From NCBI GenBank assembly GCA_040357565.1, contig JBDODJ010000016.1: a DNA stretch of 64,000 bases, one strand, 5' to 3'. Below, piece after piece: positions 25,600-64,000 of this stretch (positions are counted from its first letter, which is position 1; each line of letters opens with the position of its first letter). The notes beneath the pieces were generated by a model. It was given only the letters and a program-made list of their open reading frames with translations. It was not told the DNA's origin and did not search any database. The position numbers and the translations under genes are program-made. The DNA is from Cercozoa sp. M6MM. Lineage: Eukaryota > Endomyxa: Ascetosporea.

Positions 25600-28500
25600 C
25601 TGGCAGGAGCTGCACGTGGTGCCGGGTGACCAGTTGCGTCTGTGTCACGACGGCCTGCTGTGGCAAGGCCAGGGCCAGGTCATGAAGGTCACCGAGAAAG
25701 AGGATATCATCCTCGAGGTCTCTGACAGTCGGCATCTCACACTCGCCAACGAGGACGAAGATTACGTGCGCTTTCTGTTTTTTCCTTTCCTTTTTTAAAA
25801 TTTTACTCTCACCTTTTGCAGGAACGAAAGGACATGCGCGACGAAAAGAAAAAGCCCGTCCCGACCGACTGTCAGACTGGCTTCCGCGTGGAGGTATCCG
25901 AAAAATGCCGGAAATACCACTGGACCGGTGTCTCATTTTATCCTTTCTTGTAGTACGTGTGGAAAAGTACGACGTTTGACCGTCAACTGGTGCGTTGTTC
26001 TGTTTTAACCTGGAGTGTTGTGTTCGAGGCAATGTGTTGTTGTTTTAGGCGGCGTTAAAGGCGTTCACGACGGACGCGCGCGGAGTGAGCTTTTGGTGTT
26101 TGCTTAAGGGTGAGTTTTGCGTCTAAAAGTTTTGTTTTGTGTTACTGCAGCACCCGCGAATGGCCAACGTCATTCGCTGCGCTTTGCTGGTGCCACTTTC
26201 TCTTGCTGATCCAGTTTCACTTTGTCCCTCGCTTGAAGTGGTGTCAACCAGGGCCATGGACATGACGATGCGCTGCTGCCGCCGGACGTTGCGTCGCCGC
26301 TGCCTCGTGTGAAGAAGGACACACTCGTGGTCGCTAGTGGTGCCGCGCCACTTTCCTCACCTTTGACGTTGTGTCACAAACGATTTGGTTATTTACCCTT
26401 TGGTGGGTGGATGGACAGGTGTGCAGCAGCCGCCGAAACTTCCGTCGCTTAACGCGTCGCAGCTGCGTGCTGTTTCTGCTGCAGTCGGTCGCTCACTTTG
26501 TCTCATCCAGGTGCGTGCTTGCGTTTCTTTCTGTCGGACTGTTCCTCGATCCCGCGGTCTCTTTGCACCCTGTTTACTTGCCACAGGGTCCTCCTGGCAC
26601 GGGCAAGACAGTCACGTCGGCCACCATTGTGTACAACATGGTGCAGCAGGCTATGGCGGAACGAAAGGCTATGGTACTCACTGTTTGCCCCGTTGTGCTT
26701 GCATTGCACGTTTACCTTCTCTCCTTGCAGAAGAAAATCAAGGCCGAACACCGACCGCGCGTGCTCGTGGTGGCGCCATCCAACATCGCTGTTGATCAAC
26801 TGGTAGGCTTCTTCCACCTCCCTGCTTGTCTGTGTTGTTTATTTGTTATGCTTGTTCAGACTGCGAAACTACACCGTGCTGCACTCAAGGTAATGATACT
26901 TCTGCTTTTGTTTATTTGGTCAACTCTCGGTACGTTTTTTAATGATACAGGTCGTACGCGTCTGCAGTCGCACGCGCGAGAAGGTTCAGTCTGACGTAGA
27001 CTTCCTGACGCTGCACCGTCTGATGTACCCTCTCACTCATAGTCACACCGTCGGTTACGACATGTGCGTGTCTGTAGGTACCAGTTTGCCGAGAAACAGC
27101 GAGGACCGTTGTTTGACTTACTTCGGCGAAAGGAGATGTACGACCGCGATGAGGTTTGCCTCTCACCCCCGTCTTTACGTCTTACTTTACTTTTCACCAT
27201 TACACCTTGTTTTATAGAGCAAGCGATGGAGCAAGAAAGATCAGAACAAGCTGCGCAAACTGCAGGTATGTTTATCTCTGTAAGAACAATGTTTCTCTCT
27301 GAGTAAGAACACTTTTGGCAGAACGCACTGGAGAAGGAGCTGCTGTTGAATGCTGACGTCATCTGCACTACGTGAGTTTTGACTTTCCCCTGTGTACCAC
27401 TCTTATTTGCTACCTGTCATCCTTCCTATCTTGTGCAGTTGTGTCGGTGCCGGCGATCCGCGACTGAAGGACTTCATGTTCACGCGGGTGTTGGTGGACG
27501 AGTCGACACAAGCCACAGAACCGGAGGTAGCTCGGTTCTTTTGTTCTGGGGGGGGGGGGGTATATGTATGCATGCCTTGTAGTCTCTAATCCCGCTAGTG
27601 AAAGGCGTGCGACAGTTGTGCATGTAAACGATTTCCCTTACTTTTCGACTCGGTGTATGCATCGTCTGTACATGCGTGGTGTTCTTGCAGGGTGGGCGAC
27701 CACTGTCAGTTGGGTCCAGTCATTATGCACGCGCCTGTTGCAAACGCCGGCATGCAGCGCTCTCTGTTCGAGCGGTAAGTCACCTCACTTCTCTTGACCT
27801 TATTCCTTTTAACCTTCACGTGCGCATATCTGTAAAACAGACTCATCGTGCTTGGCGTGAAACCTGTGCGTCTGCAGGTGCAGTACCGTATGCATCCGGC
27901 ACTGTCGCAGTTCCCGAGCAACACCTTCTACGAGGGTACTCTGACTGCACCACACGTTTAAACAGAGAAACTGATAGGTTTCAAACAGGCTCGTTGTCCA
28001 ATGGTGTCTCGGCGGAAGATCGGCCGCCTCCGCCATCGCTGCGCGAGTTTTGTACTTCCTTTTTTAAACCCTACACCAACCCACCCCACCCCTTTCTTAC
28101 TGCTCCCGCCCCATGTGAACAGGGCCGTCGCTGACGTCGCCGATGATGTTCTGGGTGGCACTCGGTCAAGAGGAGGTACATACCGATTCTTTGAACCTGA
28201 GATTTTTACCCCACTGTCCCCGTAGTTTAGCAGCAGCGGCACGTCCTTCCTGAACCGTGTTGAGGCCGCGCAGGTCGAACAGGCCGTGACCTACCTGATG
28301 AGCAAGGGCGGCGCCAGACCCGATCAGATTGGTGTCGTCACACCCTACGAGGGCCAGCGACACTTCATCCGCGCGCACATGCAGGTGTCTATCTGCCTTT
28401 TTTATTTTTCTGAGTGTCTTTTTTGTTTTTTGCCCTGCACGTGTCCTTTCCGACAGAGAGCCGGTCAGTTGCCGCACCGCGAGTTGTACGACGAGGTTGA

Positions 28501-29452
28501 AGTTGCCTCGGTCGATGCTTTCCAGGGTCGCGAGAAGGACTACATCATCCTCTCATGTGTACGCAGCAACGAACATGCTGGTAGGCAACCTATCTTCCTT
28601 TTCTTCCTTGCTTACCTGCTTACCTCTTTCCCCCTGCAGGCATTGGTTTCCTCAAGGACCCGCGTCGAATGAACGTGGCGCTGACGCGTGCCAAGTATGG
28701 TCTCATCGTGGTCGGCAACGCTCGCGTTCTGTCGCGACACCAGGTCCCACCCTCGCTTTCCCTGTGCTTCTTCCCTGTCCGTGTACCCTCGTCTACTGCC
28801 AATAGGTTTGGAACAACCTGCTCTTCCATTTCAAGCGACGCAACGTGCTGGTTGAGGGCCGTATCCAGGTTCACTAATACGCACGTATCTATATACACAG
28901 TGTATGTACGTCTGGGTGTTCCACAGGAATTGCGCCAGAGCAATGTGCGTTTCTCCAACCCGCGACGGTTTCACAACGACCGCCTGCAGCGTGATGGTGC
29001 CTTTTTCGCATACATGTATCCTGTGCATACAGGCTTACTCTTTCCTTTTAGAGGATGACGACACCTACGGTGGTCCCATGCTGTCTTTGCAAAAGCAAGA
29101 TGACGGCGATGATACGCGCAGCAAAAACGACGACGATCTCTTGACTGGTACCACTGGTCTGCACGCTCCTACCTTGGAAACAGCTTAACTTATCTGTGTC
29201 GGTGGTTTAGGCTACGGTCTGACATCGGGTGCCACCTTCGGTGGTGAAATGTCGCACACAGGCGGCGGTAGCGCCTTCTGGCACGCTTCGTCGTCTCAAT
29301 TCCACTCACAGCTTGATGATGTACCTTGCTTCTTTCTGCAAACGTTCGTGCAGGGTGCACGTGTGTAAGGTGTTAATATTGATGGACAGGCCGCACTGAC
29401 GCAGTCGCAGTCGCAGATGTCGCAGTTCTCGTCGCAAACGCTTGGCTACTAG
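23755..29452 (+). CDS. UPF1: UPF1 RNA helicase (nonsense-mediated decay)
   Basis: SF1 RNA helicase at the centre of nonsense-mediated mRNA decay. The N-terminus is SQ/TQ-rich ([16 protein letters not shown], then [12 protein letters not shown]). The Cys/His zinc domain that binds UPF2 reads [46 protein letters not shown] and [18 protein letters not shown]. It is followed by [19 protein letters not shown] and the 1B region ([20 protein letters not shown]). Helicase motifs: [19 protein letters not shown] (about 26586), [21 protein letters not shown] (about 27493), [34 protein letters not shown]-like [32 protein letters not shown] and [16 protein letters not shown]. The C-terminus is an SQ-rich tail ([17 protein letters not shown]) like the SMG1-phosphorylated tail in animals. 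All core motifs are intact, and about 20 introns interrupt the gene. Confidence 0.96.
25523..25602. repeat. (CT)n(TA)n intron repeat in UPF1
   Basis: A long CT run followed by a TA run and CTGGCAG, forming an extended polypyrimidine tract and acceptor of a UPF1 intron. Confidence 0.9.
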
Positions 29453-29803
29453 CGAGTATTAATTAGCGTCGCGTCGCATCATCCATCCTGTTACGGCATA
29501 GCGTTTCTCAGTCAATCAAGTCTGTAATCTGACGTGACTACTCGTCAGCGCGGACGATCAAATCTGAGCCAATATGGGGGAACAAAAAGAGGGGAAGGCG
29601 GGTTCGGTTTTTCCTCGAAAAACTTCGCCATACCCGTTTGACCAAGTTGGTTGAGGACCGGACTGAACGACGCGCCGCCCGCGCACTAAGACTGAAGTTT
29701 TATACTAACTCTCGTTTCAACGTCGGTAACAGGAGACTCGATCAAACTGAATCAAAATCCGCTATCGCGAGGTACGTTCGTTGACACGACGACCGAATAC
29801 TGC
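29453..29803. other. Convergent intergenic region between UPF1 and DNA-PKcs
   Basis: 351 bp holding both 3' ends. No coding exon is seen. It contains a 43-bp stretch (29535-29577) related to part of element B and GC-rich inverted-repeat-like sequence around 29640-29690. Confidence 0.5.
29535..29577. repeat. 43-bp dispersed repeat shared with element B
   Basis: Matches 19647-19689 with 39 of 43 identical bases; both share GCGCGGACGATCAAATCTGA. It suggests a short relic or shared site of the same repeat family just after UPF1. Confidence 0.7.
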
Positions 29804-59202
<29,399 letters not shown>

Positions 59203-59744
59203 GTCGCCGCGCGTTTTTTGGCAAATGCCAAAAAATTATATTGACACCAAAACAATCACTGAATCGTGTCTCTGTGCCGCAGTTGTAATGCAGATGAAAT
59301 GCTCACAACAGTGCGCCGTATGTAAGTCTTGAAAACCTCTGTCTGACTTTTTTAGTTGTTCATGAACAGGCAGCTGGTATGTACTGGACAGTGTATAGTC
59401 CCAGCTGTTTTGCTCGTGCGATACTGCATTGAGCAGTTCTACTATCTTCGTGCGCCGGCAGGGAGAAACAAATGGCCAGCGAAGCTCGCCAGAACTGGAG
59501 GCAGACAGCTCTGGACCAGTGTACCTGCCGAGAACCCAGATCCTCCCCAGGGCTCGGTCAGGGCACAAGAAGAAGCTGTCCATGCTTTCCATTGAATCCG
59601 GTGACTCTACGCAAGATGTGTCATCACAATGCTAAACCAACTTGAAGTCTGAAAGTCCGAAATGTTCAAGGTATGCACGAGAGTCGTTTGCTTCGGGCAG
59701 GTAGGTTTTCGTTGTGTCACAGAGTTTTTAGTTCACAGACAAGA
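59203..59744. other. Divergent promoter region between DNA-PKcs and the 334-residue protein gene
   Basis: 542 bp. It holds the palindrome at 59214-59235. A 118-codon minus-strand frame (59236-59592) and a plus-strand frame overlap here; neither shows a domain and neither can be tied to a splice model, so I leave the region as non-coding. A further 5' exon of DNA-PKcs could lie here. Confidence 0.45.
59214..59235. promoter_or_regulatory. TTTTTTGGCA / TGCCAAAAAA palindrome
   Basis: Perfect 10-bp arms with a 2-bp spacer, 12 bp upstream of the proposed DNA-PKcs start. The core TTGGCAAATGCCAA resembles nuclear factor I or E2F-type half-site pairs, but spacing is not canonical for either. Confidence 0.45.
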
Positions 59745-61021
59745 ATGGGAGAGCTGGCTTCCGAAAAGTTCGGCCAGCGCGAGGTCTTCACCTCACCTGC
59801 ACCGGTGAACCAGGTGTGAAATGGGGGTCGAGTATTTGCAACCATCATGTGACTTTTGCGCTCGCAGAAACCGCGAAAGGAGCGATCGAAAAAGAAATCA
59901 CTCGCACTAACGCCAGCGAACCCGCAGCCTGTTGGGAAGTTAACATCTTCTTCCGCGTACGATACTGCAAACGCCCCAAACACAAACAAAACTCAAAGTG
60001 GTTCTACGAGCGCCCAACGACAACCCTCTCGGAACAGCTTCGTCGCGGTGCGGCAGACAACAGGATCGATGAACGCTGCGAAATCGCGGAGTCAACAAAA
60101 CACACCGGACGTACAGATAATGCAGGTACTGTATTCGAGAATTCTTTGCCCTTGTGAACAAAAAATGCGCTGCCCAGGTTACTCGTCTCCTTCCGACTCT
60201 GTCCGATATCAACAACGTTCAAAAGGCATCGGCTTCCCTCGCTCACGCACAGAATCGAGACAACTGCTCCTTTACAGCGACCCAGACAGCAGCTAATATT
60301 ATAGGTACGTCCTCCCCAAGACACCAACGCTAGCACTTAACTCATGAGGTACAGGTGATAGCGAGCCGGAGGACCTTTTGCTGTATGGCGGTGGTGCCGA
60401 GACTGCCTCGCGTAGAGCGCAACTCAGCTTCGCGCTGCTTACTGTTCTCACAGGTGCGTTCAAACAGACAGGACAATGGAAGTGTCGATCAGCTCATCGC
60501 CCTTGTGCACGGCAGTTGTGCTTGTGATCTGCAACATGGCAACAGTGACGTCGCTGGACCACGTGATGTCGCTGTCCCTGCAAGCACAGCCATTGTGCCT
60601 GTCTTTGTTCTTGCTGCTGCCGCTGATGACTGCAGCTCTCGCTTCTGCGCTGCTGCAGGCACCCGACAACATGTTCTTCCTGCGCTACGCCTTCTTTTCG
60701 ATTATGTAATTTTACCTTCAGTTTCCTTTTTCCTGATGTACAGTGTGGATTCCGAATTTACTGGTCTGGCGGTATCCAGCTTGTTGAGTGGATTCTCTGC
60801 CGTCGCTGTGCCTCTGCTGCAGGAGGTGTTGCTGTTGTCAAATTGGCGCATGTCGGTGTTCTCCTTACAACAGGCCAGCAACGCCTTCGTGGCTGCCTTT
60901 TCGACCCATGTAAGTTTACGCCTTGATAAACCCCACTGATGACTCTGCTCTTGAATACGTACCCGTCGTGCAGGTTGCACACGAGTACTGGCTCGCCTCG
61001 GTCACCGGCGCTGATTATTGA
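59745..61021 (+). CDS. Uncharacterised 334-residue protein with hydrophobic C-terminal helices
   Basis: Seven exons (59745-59813, 59868-60125, 60178-60304, 60355-60453, 60468-60705, 60744-60909, 60974-61021) sum to 1005 nt and splice in phase at every junction to 334 residues and a TGA stop. Residues 1-110 (MGELASEKFGQREVFTSPAP..., rich in Ser, Thr, Asn and Gln) look disordered and basic. Next comes a helix VTRLLPTLSDINNVQKASAS and an acidic turn DSEPEDLLLYGGG. The C-terminal half has hydrophobic segments LCTAVVLVICNMATV, PLCLSLFLLLPLMTAALASA, FFLRYAFFSIIV and FTGLAVSSLLSGFSAVAVPL. These could be membrane helices or the core of a helical-repeat domain. The end reads VAHEYWLASVTGADY. I do not recognise a family. 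It is transcribed away from DNA-PKcs. Confidence 0.7.
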
Positions 61022-61279
61022 GTGAAATTGACCCAAAAGGCAGACCACGCGGCCTGCTGTAGTTCTCGCTGATCAGATGTGATTGTCAGTTCAGGCAGTT
61101 AAATTGTAACGAAAGGCAGCTGGCATGATTGCCTTGCGTCGCCTGATTTGCTAACATAAGACAATGGTCTAAAGTGGAGTCAGTCGACTACCCACGAGTA
61201 TGAGTTTAATGCTCGCTCGGCCACAGCACGAGCGCCAATGGACGAACCTGTTTCCATGCAGTCAACAACAAATCAGACA
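61022..61279. other. Convergent intergenic region
   Basis: 258 bp between the stop of the plus-strand 334-residue protein and the proposed stop of the last minus-strand gene. Nothing specific was seen. Confidence 0.5.
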
Positions 61280-64000
61280 TCAAGATGCAGGTGCAAAATT
61301 CACTGCTCTTACATAATCATCGAGGCGTGCGCGCGGAGTCGCCAGCTTGCGCAGAGGCACCTCGAGCTGTTGTCATACTCAGGAAGTTAAGTATGTAAGT
61401 TTATATATAGATGAGCCAATTATCTACCTTCGCGTAGGCAGTGTCTTTGTTGCCTATGCACGAGTAGATGTAAGGTTTCAAGAGAGCAAAAAACATGATG
61501 GGAATGTGCAGGCAAGAGAAGCACCAGGCACTCCAAAGACGGCGATGCGATCGACGCGTTTCGTAGCTTTCGCCGGAAGAACTTTGGTGAGTTCCTGCGG
61601 CTACAGACACAGAGGGGGGATAGAGTACAGCCTGTGGACATAAAGTAGGCTTGCCAAGACATCCTCGCGTGTGCGAAAGGCGCGAACATGTGCATCTCCG
61701 ACATCTGTTCATTCAACATTAAAAGAGAGATCGTTGGGTGAGTTGACTGGTGTGCACGTGCAGGTGCACGTGGTACCAACGAGTGGTGCACTGACGATAC
61801 GCCGGTTCCACACGACGCGATCACCGTCGTTCATGCGCGAGGTGTCGGTCAGAGTCTCCAGCATGCCACTTGTACCTGCATAGGAGGGATTTAGAGTAAT
61901 ACAAGAGTAGCAAGGTGAATGGGGGGGAGGAGGGTAAATAGATGTATAACCAGGCACAAGAGCGACAGGCGTGTGATCAGTGACGGCGTCGATGTCGAAG
62001 CCACGCAGTGCGACGTCTTCTTTGGCTACACACGTGTACCCCTCAGTCAGAAAGTGTCACTCCCAGTGCGGCCACGTGTCACTGGCACGTGTCACACTGG
62101 CAGTGTCAGGGGGGGGGGGGGGGGTAAAACACTACAGGCATGCTGCTGCACGCCAAAGTCGTTGTCGAGAATGTGTCGCGTGCGACTTTGCTGCGTCTCG
62201 GTCATCTACAACACGTGCAGATGATACCACTTTCCACGTGGCTCAGTGACCACGTGGCACAGTGACCACGTGGCACAGTACAAGTGGTACCGGCGGAGAC
62301 TGCCGTAGCCACTGGTGCATGCACACGACGCACAGCACGAGCGCCGTGTCGCCCAGAGTCGTGGCGCCCTGCTGCGAGTCCAATGATGCCACCGCCTGCG
62401 CCAGTGTCGGGTACACCGTCACGTAGCCTGTGCCACGTGCCAAGAGTCACAGGCGACGGTGCAGTGATCAGTCTGACTGGTACCGTCTTGAGGACGTCCC
62501 ACTTTGGCACCCGATCTCTGCGCACGTGCACACAATTTCCGACTGATTGATTGACTCACTCACTCACTCAGTGGGTGGCGGTTACCCTGAAACCACCGTG
62601 TCGCAGCATCACGTGCGCCTCGTCGCTAGGAGTAAGGGTTAGGGGGGGGATAAAAGTGGGGTATCAACTCAGGTACCGAGTGGTCACGTGCCACGCCAGC
62701 AGCGCCTTTTTGTTGCCGGCCACTCTGCTCACAGCACAGTGTCAAGTGAGACACGTGCCTCTAGTCAGACACGTGCCTCCAGTCAGACACGTGCCTCCAG
62801 TCAGACACGTGCCTCCAGTCAGACACGTGCCTCCCTCTCAGTCAGACACGTGTGTGCCTCAGTGGTACCCTCCTGCACCGCCGCACGCGAGTGGCCACTG
62901 CCGACTGCGTCGTCGTCGTTCTTCCGGTTCCTGTCACATAGCACTCGGTTCAGTTCCAGTGGAGCACGTGCTCACTGGTGCCAAATGATCCCAGCGATCA
63001 CTGATCAGGATGGGAAGGTACCAGTGCCAGTGAGAGCGCGCGACGTCGCAGTGCAAACACGGCGAAATTCGCCTCCTCCAACTGCGTACCGAGGTCCTCT
63101 TAGAAACAAAAAACAAACAACGGTACATTTGGACCACGGTCCGTCCGTACGGATCGCTCCAGATGGACCAGTGAATGGACTGGACTGATTAAAGAACCGG
63201 TACGTTCGATGACGCCCGTCGACGTGAGTGCCTGCAGTGCCGCCGCGTGTTCTGCATCTCGCTCGATACGAACTGCGCCTGCGGGGGGGGGGGGGGGTAA
63301 AGGGGGTAAAGTGGGATACAAGGGGTAAAGGAGTAGCAAAGGGTGAAAGTATAGGGGATTCAGGATGGGGTAACGAAGACTAGGATACCAGCGCCGATGT
63401 TGGTGGACTCAGTTGCAACTGTGCATGGGGCAGGGAGTAAAACGAGGTAGGTGCTAAGGAGTTAAGGGAGTTAAGGGGTAAAGGGAGGTTAAGGAGGTTA
63501 AGGGCTTAAGGGAGGTTAAGGGGCTTAAGGGAGGTTAAGGGGGCTTAAGGGAGGTTAAGGGCTTAAGGGAGGCTAAGGGGTTAAGGGGGCAGGGGGGTGA
63601 AACATACGATGTACTGCCGCTCAGCGAATCGCCAAGCAATCGGCGCAAGCAGCACGGCATCCTCAGGCGATGCACTACCACGACAAATGGACGGTACAAA
63701 ATGAACGGTACAAATGGACGGTACAAAATGGACGGGACAAAAAAGGACGGGACAAATCATATCAGTCTCCCCCTTAACTAAAACAGCAGTTACCGCGACA
63801 CCTGCATGTGCAGGAAGTTGTCCAACACGTTGGTCAGTGCCACGGCTTCGTTCAGTGCCTCCACCTGCCCTCAGGGGGTGGGGGGTTAAAGGTGTAGGGG
63901 GTAAAGGTGTAGGGGGTAAAGGGTATAGGGGGTAAATGATATAGGGGTAAAGGGTATAGGGGGTAAAGGGTATAGGGGGGAGGTAAAACACCATCTGCAG
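61280..64000 (-). CDS. Uncharacterised protein, C-terminal part (runs off window)
   Basis: I do not recognise this protein. Exons read on the minus strand toward a TGA at 61280: RFAERQYI preceded by EDAVLLAPIAW (about 63610-63675), RIERDAEHAAALQALTSTGV (about 63205-63280), EDLGTQLEEANFAVFALRRR (about 63030-63100), VTVYPTLAQAVASLDSQQGA (about 62300-62430), ALRGFDIDAVTDHTPVALVP (about 61953-62025), GTSGMLETLTDTSRMNDGDR then VVWNRRIVSAPLVG (about 61772-61876), VRAFRTREDVLASLLY (about 61640-61690), ELTKVLPAKATKRVDRIAVF (about 61530-61590), and LEVPLRKLATPRARLDDY near the end. The exons are short and helical. Introns are unusually repetitive (G-rich, TTAAGGG-like or CACGTG-containing units). The final exon and stop are the best of several options by reading frame. 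Confidence 0.45.
62222..62285. repeat. Tandem GTGACCACGTGGCACA units
   Basis: About three and a half 16-17-bp units, each with a CACGTG core, in an intron of the last gene. Confidence 0.8.
62743..62860. repeat. Tandem 18-bp AGTCAGACACGTGCCTCC repeats
   Basis: About five copies of an 18-bp unit, each with an ACACGTG core, plus diverged flanking copies. They lie in an intron of the last gene. Confidence 0.9.
63440..63600. repeat. TTAAGGG-like tandem array in an intron
   Basis: GGTTAAGGGAGG and GCTTAAGGGAGG units, about 160 bp. It is telomere-like in appearance but lies between exons; on the coding strand it is a CCCTTAA pyrimidine-rich tract. Confidence 0.85.
63682..63765. repeat. GGACGGTACAAAA-type tandem repeat
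   Basis: About five units of 14-16 bp with GGTACAAA or GGGACAAA cores within an intron of the last gene. Confidence 0.8.
63875..63990. repeat. GGGGGTAAAGGGTATA tandem array
   Basis: About seven units of 14-17 bp at the window edge, in an intron of the last gene. Confidence 0.85.

Noticed and set aside
25523-25602. Leu/Ser repeat protein segment in the UPF1 frame
   Set aside because: It is the CT intron repeat translated; known UPF1 sequence resumes after the acceptor.
59236-59592. 118-codon minus-strand frame upstream of DNA-PKcs
   Set aside because: No domain, no in-frame splice to exon 1 that I could find, and a plus-strand frame overlaps it; left as non-coding, though a 5' exon is possible.
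63440-63600. True chromosome end
   Set aside because: Exons continue on both sides of the TTAAGGG-like array, so it is intronic, not terminal.

Overview
This is a 64 kb nuclear contig from an intron-rich, probably unicellular eukaryote. Nearly every gene is split into many short exons by GT-AG introns of about 45-110 bp, and many introns carry (CA)n/(TG)n, (CT)n, GGTA-type or TTAAGGG-type simple repeats. Four N-gaps are present (100 N at 15317-15416; 10 N at 31833, 44106 and 49282), three of them inside CA arrays and the fourth next to one. The gene set (heterotrimeric G-alpha, UPF1, Dbp8/DDX49, BAR-RhoGAP, DNA-PKcs, a membrane-tethered type of adenylate cyclase) is eukaryotic throughout. I cannot name the lineage from sequence alone.

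Layout. 1-1680 (-): first part of an unrecognised helical protein. 2002-6433 (-): one gene joining a myosin-I tail homology (TH1) domain, two PH domains and a class III adenylate cyclase. 7517-7916 (-): a 99-residue coiled-coil/PQ-rich protein. 8314-10014 (+): G-alpha subunit with leucine in place of the catalytic switch II glutamine. 10179-11323: 30-bp tandem repeats and repeat element A. 11354-13892 (-): F-box-like protein. 14211-16012 (-): membrane protein interrupted by the assembly gap. 16229-18834 (+): DEAD-box helicase of the DDX49/Dbp8 family. 19011-20309: repeat element B, related to A in inverted, circularly permuted order, and carrying a 143-bp copy of a DNA-PKcs exon with flanking intron. 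20550-23524 (-): BAR-RhoGAP. 23755-29452 (+): UPF1. 29804-59202 (-): a 29 kb gene ending in a full DNA-PKcs-type kinase and FATC domain. 59745-61021 (+): 334-residue protein rich in hydrophobic helices. 61280-64000 (-): last part of an unrecognised protein whose introns are built of tandem repeats.

How it fits together. Several genes belong to cAMP/G-protein and small GTPase signalling (cyclase, G-alpha, RhoGAP) and others to RNA quality control and ribosome biogenesis (UPF1, DDX49) and DNA repair (DNA-PKcs). They are not an operon; gene pairs share short divergent promoter regions (7917-8313, 16013-16228, 23525-23754, 59203-59744). The most unusual items are the TH1-PH-PH-cyclase architecture, the natural Gln-to-Leu G-alpha with an irregular intron, and the pair of repeat elements that differ by two exact intron-like segments and by capture of a host gene fragment.
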